From: Vibrio hangzhouensis | GTDB lineage: Bacteria; Pseudomonadota; Gammaproteobacteria; Enterobacterales; Vibrionaceae | Assembly (NCBI RefSeq): GCF_900107935.1 | Contig: NZ_FNVG01000014.1 | Span: forward strand, 62,001-126,000 | Length of the DNA: 64,000 nt | Reading direction: 5' to 3' | Shown here: positions 43,248 to 53,075 of the stretch, one piece after another | How the letters are laid out: the number at the start of each line of letters is the position of its first letter | How positions within the stretch are numbered: position 1 is the first letter of the stretch | Made by a program: the position numbers and the translations under genes | Notes under the pieces: model-generated | Told to the model about the DNA's origin: nothing | Seen by the model: the letters and a program-made list of their open reading frames with translations, nothing else | Databases searched by the model: none

Positions 43248-45047
43248 TTACGACTGCACCAGAAAGTTTCTCCAACCTCCTGTTCCTGTAATATCGGTTG
43301 CTCCTTCAATCCCAATACTTTCACAAATGAAACCTTTTACCCATTCGCCAGAATCAAGCTCTACACTCCCTAAACCTAATGGGTGGGGAATTTGGACTAA
43401 CAATGCACCCAATTGTTTTTTGGGAATACGCCAGATTTCGACTTCAATCTTTTGGCCCTCGTTTTGACTGCGCACCAGTCCGGGTCTCAATGGAGGCCCA
43501 CCAGCTAAACAGTACAGAGCGTAGTGTTCTGACGTAGTTGTACGTTTCTTAAAGTTGGCACCTAAATCAATCAGTTGATGGTTGAGAGCTAAGTCCTTCA
43601 TGTGAGCACCGCATACAAGAAGGTCAACACTGTCCGCATTTTCAGGCTCAATCTTTGTTGCACCTAAAGGCAGGTTCATCGCCTGTTGCCACTCAGAAGC
43701 CAGGGTCATGAGCGCCTCATCTTGAAATGCCCCTGCGAACAAAGTTACTCCAAATGGCAGGCCTGCTTCAGTAAAACCCGCAGGCATCGCAATCGCACTG
43801 TAGTCCAGCAGGTTCATGAAGTTGGTGTAATGACCCAGGTTTGTATTGAGCAAAATTGGGTCCGCATTTACCTCTTCGATGGTGTAAATGGTACCCGCGG
43901 TTGGTGTCAGCACAACATCAACATTATCCATCAATTGATCACATTGCACTTTGAACTCTTGCAGTTGATACATCGCTTTGAACGCATCAGCAGCCGAAAG
44001 GTCCTTTGCTCCTCCAATGATGGTTTGAATCACATCCAAGCATTGCTCGTGATTGCTGTCAAAGAACGATTCAATAGCGGCATAGCGCTCGGCGACCCAA
44101 GGACCTTGATACAAAAGATTCGCAGCCTTGATAAAAGGCTCTAATTCAAATGGGACAACTTCTGCTCCCAACGACTCCAAGCGGGCAACTGATTGTGCAT
44201 AGAGCTTGCGATACTCGTCATTTCCAAAGAACTCTAGTTGATCCTCTGTCGGCACACCTACCCGAAGTCCAGAAAAATGAATATTGCCGTCTAACGCCGG
44301 TTGTATTGCATGACGAGCAAAACAGTCTGTCTCATCGTAACTCGCTCCTACCTGGTAGAGGGTCTTTAGATCTTCCGCAGTCTTAGCAAAAAAAGTTACA
44401 CAATCGAGCGTTCGACAAGCAGGAACAACACCCGTGCAACTCAAAAGCCCCTTACTTGGTTTCAAGCCAAAAAGGTTATTAAATGCCGCGGGCACGCGGC
44501 CGGAACCTGCTGTATCAGTGCCTAAGGCAAAATATACTTGATCAGTTGCAACCGCTACGGCACTACCTGAACTCGACCCACCTGAAATATAGGCTTCATC
44601 AAAACTATTTTTCACCGCACCCCAGGGGCTACGAGTTCCCACTAAGCCCGTTGCAAATTGGTCTAAGTTTGTCTTACCCAATGGCACTGCTCCGGCTTTT
44701 ATTAGTTGCTTAACCACATAAGCCGAATCCGCGGGTTGGTATCGATAAGCATCACAACCTGCCGTGGTATCAAGACCAGCGAGGTCAATATTGTCTTTAA
44801 TGGCAAACGGCACTCCATATAGTGGCAACTGGTCAATATCTTGAGTTTTAAGGTCAACAAGATAGGTGTCTAATTGCTGGTCGGAAATCACTGAAATCCA
44901 AGCATTAGATTCGTCTGTCCTCACTTGCTCAAGCTTAGTACGTAAAAACTTTTCTACGCTAACCTCTCCGCTTCGGTAGGCATCACGCAAGCCATTAATT
45001 GTAAGTGGCTCGGGTCGTTCCTTGTTTGCTGTCATTGAATCTGTCAT
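43248..45047 (-). CDS. atzF: Allophanate hydrolase
   Basis: The 599-residue protein has an amidase-signature domain (about 15-450) with the catalytic triad in AIKDNID (Lys), GGSSSGSAVAV (cis-Ser) and TDTAGSGR (Ser nucleophile), and a C-terminal allophanate hydrolase domain (about 470-595). It hydrolyses allophanate to ammonia and CO2, the last step of guanidine or urea breakdown by this route. ATG 45047 is preferred because GAAGGATAG lies 8 bases upstream; ATG 45068 overlaps the carboxylase stop. It is the final gene of the operon. Confidence 0.92.
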   Translation of the reverse strand: MTDSMTANKERPEPLTINGLRDAYRSGEVSVEKFLRTKLEQVRTDESNAWISVISDQQLDTYLVDLKTQDIDQLPLYGVPFAIKDNIDLAGLDTTAGCDAYRYQPADSAYVVKQLIKAGAVPLGKTNLDQFATGLVGTRSPWGAVKNSFDEAYISGGSSSGSAVAVATDQVYFALGTDTAGSGRVPAAFNNLFGLKPSKGLLSCTGVVPACRTLDCVTFFAKTAEDLKTLYQVGASYDETDCFARHAIQPALDGNIHFSGLRVGVPTEDQLEFFGNDEYRKLYAQSVARLESLGAEVVPFELEPFIKAANLLYQGPWVAERYAAIESFFDSNHEQCLDVIQTIIGGAKDLSAADAFKAMYQLQEFKVQCDQLMDNVDVVLTPTAGTIYTIEEVNADPILLNTNLGHYTNFMNLLDYSAIAMPAGFTEAGLPFGVTLFAGAFQDEALMTLASEWQQAMNLPLGATKIEPENADSVDLLVCGAHMKDLALNHQLIDLGANFKKRTTTSEHYALYCLAGGPPLRPGLVRSQNEGQKIEVEIWRIPKKQLGALLVQIPHPLGLGSVELDSGEWVKGFICESIGIEGATDITGTGGWRNFLVQS

Positions 45048-45067
45048 CTTTTCTATCCTTCGAATCA

Positions 45068-48000
45068 TTAAGCCGCCGTCGTATTTACCACGAGGAGAGG
45101 TTCACCCGCATGCACCTGCGCACCAGCTTCATGACAAATCGTGTCAATCACTCCAGATACGCTCGCCGTCACTTCTAGCTCCATCTTCATGGCTTCCAGA
45201 ATCATCACGACGTCATTCTCTTTAACGGTTTGCCCCGGCTCGACTAACACTTGCCAAATATTGCCTGCAACGTGGCTTTCAATCGCTTCTTGTCCTTCTT
45301 CTAGTTCTGTTTGAACACTAGATTGTTCGATTTCAGTAGCAACAAAATTAGCCTGCCCGGAATCTTCCCAGCGCTGACGCTCCTCTTCGAATGCCTTTTG
45401 CTGGCGAGCTTTGCTTTCTTTGATTTCATCGGCATGTTCATCAAGCAGAGATTGGTAGTCCGCAAGAGAAAACTCTGTTTCTTCAATCTTCACCGGGTAG
45501 TGACCTTGTGGATGCTTCTCCCGAATATCGAGCAACTCTTCGGCACTCACTTCATAAAACTTAATTTGGTCAAAGAAACGCAGGAGCCAAGGTTTAGAGA
45601 ACGCTTCGGTCTGACGATAGCGATTCCACATTTGCAACGTACGACCAACAAACTGATAGCCGCCAGGGCCTTCCATGCCATAAACACACATGTAAGCACC
45701 ACCAATGCCCACGGCATTTTCTGGCGTCCAGGTTCGTGCTGGGTTGTATTTTGTGGTCACAAGGCGATGCCGTGGGTCCATCGGTGTTGCGACTGGAGCT
45801 CCAAGATAGACATCCCCTAGCCCCATTACCAGGTAACTGGCATCAAAGACAATGCGCTTTACGTCCTCAACCGAATCAAGTCCATTGATACGACGGATAA
45901 ACTCAATGTTGTCCGGGCACCAAGGCGCGTCTTTACGAACGACTTCGTCATACTTGCGAATCGCTAGTCGAGTCGCTTCGTCATCCCAAGAAAGCGGTAA
46001 GTGCACAACGCGCGCAGGAACAATCAACTCATCGATGTTATCCAGGCTCGCTTCGATCTGTTCCAGTTCGCTAAGCAACTGCTCTCGTGGCAATAACAGA
46101 TTGTCGTAATGAATTTGCAGAGAACGAATACCCGGGGTTAACTCTTGCACCCCGGCAAGATTTCTTTGTTGAAGCTTGAGCATCAAAGCATGCACACGGA
46201 AGCGCAGACGAATATCCAGTATCTGCGGACCATACTCCACCAATAAGTAGTCCTCCCCACTTGGGCGATAGACGACTTGTTCACCGTACTGGTTAGCTGG
46301 AGTCGTCTTGATGATTGGTGAATCTAACTCTGCTTTTGGCAGCGCCAACTCATTAATCACTCCCGTTTCAATCTGCGAGAGTTGCGCGCGCTCTGCAAGC
46401 TCTGCATCTGCTAGCGACACAGGAGTGAATCGAATCTTGTCGCCCGCTTTAAGCTGCCCCATCTTCCATAGGTCAGCTTTGATGATGGTGGCTGGACAGA
46501 CGAAACCACCGAGGCTTGGTCCGTCAGGGCCTAAGATAACTGGCATATCTCCAGTAAAGTCGATGGTGCCAACAGCATAGGCGTTATCGTGAATATTTGA
46601 TGGGTGTAACCCCGCCTCGCCGCCATCGGTACGTGCCCAATCCGGCTTGGGGCCAATTAGGCGAACGCCAGTACGACTTGAGTTAAAATGCACTTTCCAC
46701 TCTGCATCAAAGAAGGCGTTGATATCTTCTTGAGTGAAGAAATCTGGCGCACCGTGTGGGCCATAAATTACGCGGATCTGCCAATCACCGTTAAATTTGG
46801 GTTGGGCAATAGAACTGAACGTAGTTGTGCTCGCCTGCGAAGCTTGATTAATATGCAGCACGTCACCCGCTATCAATGCGCGGCCAGCGTGACCGCCAAA
46901 TTGTCCTAAAGTGAACGTTGAGCGACTTCCGAGATATTCCGGGCAATCAATACCACCATTTACAGCAAGGTACGTACGAGCACCATCTAGCACCTTACCA
47001 AGCTTCAGCGTTTGGCCTGATTCAATCTCAATGGCAGTATTCATCGCTACCGACTCACCATCCAATGACGCTTGGATACTAGCCCCCGTCAGAGCGATAC
47101 GAGTCGCTTGATTAAACTTAAGCGTTGGACCTGAGACGATGATTTCCAAACCAGCACATGATTCATCATTTGCTAATAGTGCATTTGCTAAACGGAAGCT
47201 TAGTGAGTCCATCGGACCTGAAGGCGGCACACCTATATCCCAGTATCCGGTGCGTGCCGGGTAATCTTGAATGGTTGTTTGCGTTCCACCGCTAATCACA
47301 TCAAACGTATTCGGCTTGAATTCAAATGTATTAAGAGATTGAGTTAGCACCTCACCTTTTTTTACAAGGTCACTGGCTAATAGTTGACGCAAATACGCTT
47401 GATTGTGTTCGATACCGTAAATCGTGCTGTTGTCTAAGCTTCGTTTAAGCTCCGCCAGTGCCGTTTCTCTGTCTTTCGCATGCACAATCACTTTGGCGAG
47501 CATAGGGTCGAAGAATGGCGAGACTTCAACCCCGGCTTCAATCCAATGTTCGACTCGCAAGTTTTCCTGCTCTGCCCACTCCACATGACTCAAGAGCCCC
47601 GCACATGGCTGAAAGTTTTTATTGGCATCTTCTGCGTACAATCGAACCTGAATCGCATGACCTTGCGATGTTAGGTTCGCACCCAACATAGAAAGGTCAA
47701 GCTGCCCTGCACCTTGGCGAACCATCCATTCAACCAGATCAACACCAAATACCTCTTCAGTCACGCCATGCTCAACCTGCAGACGTGTATTGACCTCCAG
47801 AAAGTAGAACTCTTGTGTCTGCTGATCCAGGACGAATTCAATCGTACCTGCATTCCGATAGTTCACCTCACGGGCGAGACGAACAGCAGTGTCTTGCAAC
47901 TTAGCCCGTGTTTCATCACTGAGGTTAGGTGCCGGTGTTTCTTCAATGACTTTCTGATTACGGCGCTGAGCAGAACAATCCCGCTCACCCAGAGCAACGA

Positions 48001-48658
48001 CACAACCTTGTCCATCACCAAATATCTGTACTTCAATATGACGGGCCTGTTGAATAAACTTCTCAATGAAAACGCCGCTGTTACTGAAATTATTTTCACT
48101 CAATCGCTTAACGCTGTCGTAGGCCTCATCCAGTTCTTGACTGGTAAAACAGCACTGCATGCCGATACCACCGCCACCAGCAGTACTCTTAAGCATCACT
48201 GGGTAGCCGATCTTCTGAGCTTCCAATAGTGCTTGCTGCTTGTCATTCAATAGATCTGTTCCTGGTAGCAATGGCACATTCGCTTGAGTCGCGATGCTAC
48301 GCGCTGAGTGTTTTAGACCGAACGCTCGCATTTGTTCTGCTGTTGGCCCCAAAAAGACCAGTCCTTCTTGTTCGCAGCGTTCGACAAAATCCGGGTTTTC
48401 ACTTAGGAAGCCATAGCCAGGGTGAATCGCTTCAGCGCCTGACTGTTTAGCCATTGAAATAATCTTGTCTTGGTCGAGGTACGTCTCCGATGCACCACCC
48501 TGCCCAAGAGAGAAGGCTTCATCAGCATCGACGACATGTAAACTTTGAGAATCTGCTTCACTGTATACAGCGACGCTTCCGATATTGAGTTGTTTTAATG
48601 TACGGATAACTCGGCAGGCAATGGCACCACGGTTAGCAATTAACACCTTACTAAACAT
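45068..48658 (-). CDS. Biotin-dependent urea/guanidine carboxylase
   Basis: The 1196-residue enzyme has a biotin carboxylase domain (1-450, ATP-grasp KSTAGGGGIGMQ), a carboxyltransferase region of the AHS2 and AHS1 type (about 460-1000) and a C-terminal biotinyl domain with the lysine in EAMKMELEV near residue 1150. Annotation pipelines call it urea carboxylase. The upstream guanidine-I riboswitch and carboxyguanidine deiminase genes mean the real substrate is very probably guanidine, giving carboxyguanidine (the guanidine carboxylases established for such operons). It is downstream of the two deiminase genes and immediately before atzF. Confidence 0.93.
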   Translation of the reverse strand: MFSKVLIANRGAIACRVIRTLKQLNIGSVAVYSEADSQSLHVVDADEAFSLGQGGASETYLDQDKIISMAKQSGAEAIHPGYGFLSENPDFVERCEQEGLVFLGPTAEQMRAFGLKHSARSIATQANVPLLPGTDLLNDKQQALLEAQKIGYPVMLKSTAGGGGIGMQCCFTSQELDEAYDSVKRLSENNFSNSGVFIEKFIQQARHIEVQIFGDGQGCVVALGERDCSAQRRNQKVIEETPAPNLSDETRAKLQDTAVRLAREVNYRNAGTIEFVLDQQTQEFYFLEVNTRLQVEHGVTEEVFGVDLVEWMVRQGAGQLDLSMLGANLTSQGHAIQVRLYAEDANKNFQPCAGLLSHVEWAEQENLRVEHWIEAGVEVSPFFDPMLAKVIVHAKDRETALAELKRSLDNSTIYGIEHNQAYLRQLLASDLVKKGEVLTQSLNTFEFKPNTFDVISGGTQTTIQDYPARTGYWDIGVPPSGPMDSLSFRLANALLANDESCAGLEIIVSGPTLKFNQATRIALTGASIQASLDGESVAMNTAIEIESGQTLKLGKVLDGARTYLAVNGGIDCPEYLGSRSTFTLGQFGGHAGRALIAGDVLHINQASQASTTTFSSIAQPKFNGDWQIRVIYGPHGAPDFFTQEDINAFFDAEWKVHFNSSRTGVRLIGPKPDWARTDGGEAGLHPSNIHDNAYAVGTIDFTGDMPVILGPDGPSLGGFVCPATIIKADLWKMGQLKAGDKIRFTPVSLADAELAERAQLSQIETGVINELALPKAELDSPIIKTTPANQYGEQVVYRPSGEDYLLVEYGPQILDIRLRFRVHALMLKLQQRNLAGVQELTPGIRSLQIHYDNLLLPREQLLSELEQIEASLDNIDELIVPARVVHLPLSWDDEATRLAIRKYDEVVRKDAPWCPDNIEFIRRINGLDSVEDVKRIVFDASYLVMGLGDVYLGAPVATPMDPRHRLVTTKYNPARTWTPENAVGIGGAYMCVYGMEGPGGYQFVGRTLQMWNRYRQTEAFSKPWLLRFFDQIKFYEVSAEELLDIREKHPQGHYPVKIEETEFSLADYQSLLDEHADEIKESKARQQKAFEEERQRWEDSGQANFVATEIEQSSVQTELEEGQEAIESHVAGNIWQVLVEPGQTVKENDVVMILEAMKMELEVTASVSGVIDTICHEAGAQVHAGEPLLVVNTTAA

Positions 48659-48751
48659 ATTTTTGTCCCTAAAGTCCGGGTCGTCCCGGAAAAATAAAGA
48701 GCATTCACTAGGGTCGTCCCTTGCTCAATTTTTGCAGCTACCTTGCTGATT

Positions 48752-49390
48752 TTATTGCCATACAATGACCTCTACAGGTGTAGGGTTGTAGGCATTACAT
48801 GGGTTATTCAGTTGGGGGCAGTTCGACATTAATACGATGGTATCCATGTGCGCTTTCAGTTCCACATATTTACCTGCACCACTTATACCATCGGCAAACG
48901 TAAGTCCACCTTCTGCTGTCACAGGCACATTCATGAAAAAGTTGATGTTATGGGTAATATCACGCTTAGACATACCAAACTGTTCGTTTTCAGCGACTGC
49001 TAACAGCCAACTGTCACGACAGGCATGCATACATTTTTTATCAATCGAGTAACGCACCGTATTGCTCTCAGTAGCACATGCGCCGCCAAGCGTGTCATGT
49101 CGACCACAGGTATCCGCTACAATCTCGAGCATCACATTTCCTTGGTCAGAAAGAATCTTAGTTCCCGCTGTTAGGTAAACATTACCCTGCTCACGAATGG
49201 TATCGATAGCACTGTAGCGCTCTGACGGATCGTTCGCGTTGTAGAACAAAGTATCGGCCGCTTGGTTACCTTCAATATCGAGAATACGAACCGTCTGACC
49301 TTTCTTCACAACTTTCATGTAGTAATCACCGGCAGAAACAACATCACGACAAAGTGCTTCACTCGGTTCTAATTGACTCTCTACAATCAT
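48752..49390 (-). CDS. cgdB: Carboxyguanidine deiminase subunit (UAAP2-type)
   Basis: The 212-residue DUF1989-type protein matches urea carboxylase-associated protein 2: [20 protein letters not shown], the conserved [22 protein letters not shown] with cysteines, and a late [19 protein letters not shown]. It is now understood as one subunit of carboxyguanidine deiminase, converting carboxyguanidine to allophanate plus ammonia together with the next gene's product. AAAGGAG precedes the ATG. Subunit naming (CgdB) follows published usage as I recall it. Confidence 0.85.
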   Translation of the reverse strand: MIVESQLEPSEALCRDVVSAGDYYMKVVKKGQTVRILDIEGNQAADTLFYNANDPSERYSAIDTIREQGNVYLTAGTKILSDQGNVMLEIVADTCGRHDTLGGACATESNTVRYSIDKKCMHACRDSWLLAVAENEQFGMSKRDITHNINFFMNVPVTAEGGLTFADGISGAGKYVELKAHMDTIVLMSNCPQLNNPCNAYNPTPVEVIVWQ

Positions 49391-49401
49391 GTTTTACTCC
49401 T

Positions 49402-50166
49402 TTAACAACAGTGATTTATGGTGGGTGATTCAACGGTTTGCCCGACCGTACTTGCGTAGCGGCGGTTGTTCTCAAACCCTCGCTTGTTCTCTTCACGATG
49501 GTTTAGACAAGTGTCGCTTTCCTGCATCGGCTCAGACTCAAATACTGTGACCTCTACAGGCTTGTATGGATATATCTCTGATGGGTTAAGCGGATGTGGA
49601 CAAGTCGTCATTACGACCAAGGTATCCATCTCAAAACGCAGCTCAATACAGTCGTCGGCTTTACTGTGTTGTGGGTCATAATTAAGGTTACCCAGCTCAT
49701 CGGTCGACACTTTACTAAACAAGTTTAAGTTCGCAGCCAAGTCACGCTTACCTAAACCGTATTTAGCGACTTCGACTAACAACGCATCATAACCGTTTTG
49801 CTTCCAACGGTTGCGCTCGGTCTGATAATCTCTCTCTCCCCACTTCTGGGCCACTTTCTGTTTATTGGCGACACCACAAACTGTGTCAATCCAACCGGTA
49901 TCATCGCGTACAATTGAGCAGAAAATACGTCCCATATCTGAGTACAAACAATTACCTGTAGTCAGCTTGAAGGTATGCTGACACTTCAATGTATCGGGTG
50001 CGTTGTAGCGCTCTAACGGGTTGGTAGGGTTGTAGAACAACACACTCATGTTCGCGCCCCCTTCAAGGTCTTTGAACCTAACTGTTCGCCCCTTCGGCAC
50101 AACCATTGACCAGTGTGCGGCCCCAGGCAGTGTGTCTGAAAATATCACTTCCTGTCTTGCTAACAT
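49402..50166 (-). CDS. cgdA: Carboxyguanidine deiminase subunit (UAAP1-type)
   Basis: The 254-residue DUF1989-type protein matches urea carboxylase-associated protein 1: FYNPTNPLERYNAPDTLKCQHT, SDMGRIFCSIVRDDTGWIDTVCG and TTCPHPLNPSEIYPYKPVEV. It pairs with the UAAP2-type protein as carboxyguanidine deiminase. It lies 10 bp after the ABC ATPase gene and 11 bp before the UAAP2 gene. About the last 35 residues beyond PVEVTVFE are an unusual tail. Confidence 0.85.
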   Translation of the reverse strand: MLARQEVIFSDTLPGAAHWSMVVPKGRTVRFKDLEGGANMSVLFYNPTNPLERYNAPDTLKCQHTFKLTTGNCLYSDMGRIFCSIVRDDTGWIDTVCGVANKQKVAQKWGERDYQTERNRWKQNGYDALLVEVAKYGLGKRDLAANLNLFSKVSTDELGNLNYDPQHSKADDCIELRFEMDTLVVMTTCPHPLNPSEIYPYKPVEVTVFESEPMQESDTCLNHREENKRGFENNRRYASTVGQTVESPTINHCC

Positions 50167-50176
50167 ATTTCATTCC

Positions 50177-50983
50177 TTATGCAATTTTCTGAAGAAGTTG
50201 TTCTGGTGGGTTATGTTTCAGCTGCTCGGTCGGGATATCAAACGTCACCTGGGCACCAAATCGCTCTGGAGCTTGCTCATCTTGGCGAGTGTGATCAAAC
50301 ACCCACAGGCGATTGCCTAAATAGAACCCTTCGCTAAGATCGTGAGTGATCATAAATACCGTCAGATTTTGCTCTTTCCACAGTGATTTCACGAGTAAAT
50401 GCATGTCTTTACGAATGCCAGGATCGAGTGCACCAAACGGCTCATCCAGTAACAATATTCTTGGTTTCTTTATTAGCGCTTGAGCGATAGAAAGGCGTTG
50501 TCTCATACCACCAGAAAGCTCGTGTGGATACTTATCTTGAGCGGCTAACAAGCCCACTTGTTTGAGCATGTCCAGGGCTTGTTTTTTTGCTTGTTGCTTT
50601 TTAGCCCCAAACAGACGCCCTAAGAAAGTGCTGGCAATACCGCTCTGCTCGAATTCATAGCCAAGCATCACATTCTCTAGTGCTGTCAGATGTGGAAACA
50701 CTGAGTACTTTTGAAATACGATGCCTCGCTCTACGCCCGGCTCTTGAGTCAGGGGCTGACCATCCAGCAGTATCTTGCCTCTCGAAGGTATTTCTGTACC
50801 TAAAAGCATATTGAGAAAAGTCGTTTTTCCGCAGCCAGAAGCGCCAACAACACTGACAAAATCACCCTCATTAACAGTGAGATTCAGGCGTTCAAGAACA
50901 ATGTTATCTCCGTACTCTTTCCAAACTTGTTTGATTTCAATAATCGGACGTTTGTTTTCTTTTATTGATTGCGGCTTAGCCAT
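50177..50983 (-). CDS. ABC transporter ATPase (nitrate/taurine type) for guanidine uptake
   Basis: The 268-residue ATPase has Walker A GASGCGKT, signature LSGGMRQR and Walker B ILLLDEP in the SsuB/TauB/NrtD style. It energises the permease whose gene overlaps it by 8 bp. Guanidine or a guanidinium-like compound as cargo is inferred from the riboswitch and downstream enzymes. Confidence 0.9.
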   Translation of the reverse strand: MAKPQSIKENKRPIIEIKQVWKEYGDNIVLERLNLTVNEGDFVSVVGASGCGKTTFLNMLLGTEIPSRGKILLDGQPLTQEPGVERGIVFQKYSVFPHLTALENVMLGYEFEQSGIASTFLGRLFGAKKQQAKKQALDMLKQVGLLAAQDKYPHELSGGMRQRLSIAQALIKKPRILLLDEPFGALDPGIRKDMHLLVKSLWKEQNLTVFMITHDLSEGFYLGNRLWVFDHTRQDEQAPERFGAQVTFDIPTEQLKHNPPEQLLQKIA

Positions 50984-51806
50984 GATTCTCTCCTTGAGAC
51001 TGGTGATACCATGGACTCAGTTTTCGTGATACCAAACGTAATAGCCAATCCATACTGTAGGCCAGGATAGTGATCCACAATACGTAAGGTAAAATCACAT
51101 CCATTGACAAGTAACGTCGAACTAAAAAGATGCGATAACCTAAGCCTTCCGTTGCCACTATCGCCTCTGCAGCAATCAAGAATAGCCATGCACTGCCTAA
51201 CGTTAGGCGTACGGCTTCAATTAGCTTTGGCATGATTTGAGGCAAAATAACTCGAATGATAATTTGCCAGCTGCTGGCCCCTAAAGTTTGCGCCTTTATG
51301 AGCTGCTCATCAGGTAAGCTTTGTACCCTTAGCTGAATATCACGAATAATGATGGGACATACACCGATAACAATCAGCACGACCTTAGAAACTTCACCCA
51401 CACCGAACGAAATAAACAAAATCGGTAATATCGCCATCGGCGGGATAAGAGAAACTGCGGTGATCACCGGTGACAAAGAAGAACGTACCAATGGAATAAT
51501 GCCCGTGGCAATACCAAGCGATAACCCAATCAGTGCACTGATACCAATCCCCCAGCTTAATCGTGCAAGACTGGCAAAGGTGTCCGTCCATAACAGGTAT
51601 TCACCCGTTCTTCTGCTTGGAGTAAAAGCCATTCTGTCGATTGCATCAGCAAAACTGCTAAAAGCCGGAAGTAGCTTATCGGCTGAGTTTGCTGCCAGCC
51701 TGGCATCTGAAGCCGTCACGTAGACGGCAACCAGAATAAGAAACGGCATCACTCCTAGCATAACGCGCCCAAACTTAGACGGGTGGCGATTAATTACTTT
51801 GGTCAT
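50976..51806 (-). CDS. ABC transporter permease (SsuC/TauC type)
   Basis: The 276-residue permease has five to six membrane segments and the EAA loop (KAQTLGASSWQIIIRVILPQIMPKLI near 165-190) of the nitrate/sulfonate/taurine class. It overlaps the ATPase gene by 8 bp and follows the binding-protein gene by 33 bp, completing the importer. Confidence 0.9.
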   Translation of the reverse strand: MTKVINRHPSKFGRVMLGVMPFLILVAVYVTASDARLAANSADKLLPAFSSFADAIDRMAFTPSRRTGEYLLWTDTFASLARLSWGIGISALIGLSLGIATGIIPLVRSSLSPVITAVSLIPPMAILPILFISFGVGEVSKVVLIVIGVCPIIIRDIQLRVQSLPDEQLIKAQTLGASSWQIIIRVILPQIMPKLIEAVRLTLGSAWLFLIAAEAIVATEGLGYRIFLVRRYLSMDVILPYVLWITILAYSMDWLLRLVSRKLSPWYHQSQGENHG

Positions 51807-51839
51807 AACGACTCCATTTACTTTGACCGAACATCGAGA

Positions 51840-52913
51840 TTACAGCTTGTTATCCGCTGCCATCTCCATATATTCAGAAGTAAATCTAAGCTTGATGTTG
51901 CTTGGGTCGCCGTAAACACCAGTCGGTGTTTCGATACCAATAAAACCAGCATCAGGAGCACCTTCACCAAGTAAGCCATGCTCAAATGAAAACTCGCTGA
52001 CTTTTTGCATGGTTGTTGCGAGCTTAGGGCTTTGTGTAAAGCTCACTGCTTCATCTGCTGAGTAGAACATATTGGTCGCTTTTAGCTGAGACTTGTAACC
52101 GTCAAGATCAGTACCAGAAGCCTGTGCCATATACGATTTAGCTTCGTCACCCTGTGCTGGAGATTGCATGATAGACATGATTTCGTACCAGGCACCAGTC
52201 AAGGCTTTGCCTAAGGCGGGGTTACTTTCCAGGGTCTCGGTATTCACCACCAATAGATCGATAATTTCGCCAGGAATGTCAGAAGAGTTGAAAACAACGG
52301 AAGTGTCTGGTTGAGAAGTGATCTCGCTCAACAACGGATTCCAAGTCACTACAGAAGTAACTTCATTGGTACTGAATGCAGCTACTAAATCGGCATCTGA
52401 GGTATTCACGACCTTCACATCGCGTTCACTCAACCCCACGCTTTCTAATGCACGAGCCATCAGATAGTGGGAAACGCTTAGCTCCACGAGATTAATAGAC
52501 TGCCCTTTAAGATCTTCTAGCTTTTTTTCCCCTTTAAGAACAATGCCATCATTACCATCCGAGAAATCACCAACCACAAGCGCCGTTGAATCGACGCCAC
52601 TAGCAGCAGGGATTGTCAAAGCGTCCATATTAGTCATGACAGTTGCATCAAATTGGCCGGTTGTGAACTGATTGATCGACTCTATGTAGTCGTTAACTTG
52701 CACAACATCGATCTCAATACCATACTTATCCGCCCACTTATCTAAGATGCCAGAGTGATCTGCATAATCCCACGGCATCCACCCTACATAGATAGACCAT
52801 GCGAGCGTAAACTTTTCTTTCTCTTGTGCGAGCGCCATTGTGGAAAAAGCTGAAGTGAGTAGTGTGGTACCAACAACGGATGCGAGTAGGCTTTTCTTGA
52901 TTTGAGCTTTCAT
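51840..52913 (-). CDS. Periplasmic substrate-binding protein, SsuA/NMT1 type, riboswitch-controlled
   Basis: The 357-residue protein has a signal peptide (MKAQIKKSLLASVVGTTLLTSAFSTMALAQ) and an NMT1/SsuA-like binding fold (FTLAWSIYVGWMPWDYADHSGILDKWADKYGIEIDVVQVNDYIESINQFTTGQ...). GGAGGAG 8 bases upstream fixes ATG 52913 rather than the earlier codon 52928. It is the first gene after the riboswitch and heads the guanidine operon, so it probably binds guanidine or a related cation. Confidence 0.9.
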   Translation of the reverse strand: MKAQIKKSLLASVVGTTLLTSAFSTMALAQEKEKFTLAWSIYVGWMPWDYADHSGILDKWADKYGIEIDVVQVNDYIESINQFTTGQFDATVMTNMDALTIPAASGVDSTALVVGDFSDGNDGIVLKGEKKLEDLKGQSINLVELSVSHYLMARALESVGLSERDVKVVNTSDADLVAAFSTNEVTSVVTWNPLLSEITSQPDTSVVFNSSDIPGEIIDLLVVNTETLESNPALGKALTGAWYEIMSIMQSPAQGDEAKSYMAQASGTDLDGYKSQLKATNMFYSADEAVSFTQSPKLATTMQKVSEFSFEHGLLGEGAPDAGFIGIETPTGVYGDPSNIKLRFTSEYMEMAADNKL

Positions 52914-52976
52914 TGGAATCTCCTCCATGAGTCACGAGATATAAACGCAAGAGACATAACCAATTGGCTTGGTTTA

Positions 52977-53075
52977 ATCTCCCGGGCTTCTATCCCTCCG
53001 TGTGACCCCTTGCGAGGTTGACAACTCTCGACCCAGACACTGTTTCAACAGCCGGAACCCTAGATGTCTATTGCC
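52977..53075 (-). ncRNA. Guanidine-I riboswitch (ykkC class)
   Basis: On the minus strand the conserved ykkC core appears in order: CTAGGGTTCCG (53053-53063), TCTGGGTCGAGAG, then a variable stem, ACACGGAGGGATA (near 52991-53003) and GAAGCCCGGGAGA at the 3' end (near 52977-52989). These are the invariant strands of the guanidine-I aptamer. It lies about 65 bases upstream of the binding-protein start. A hairpin AACCAA/TTGGTT (52958-52974) between aptamer and ATG could be part of the expression platform. Guanidine should switch the operon on. Confidence 0.97.
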
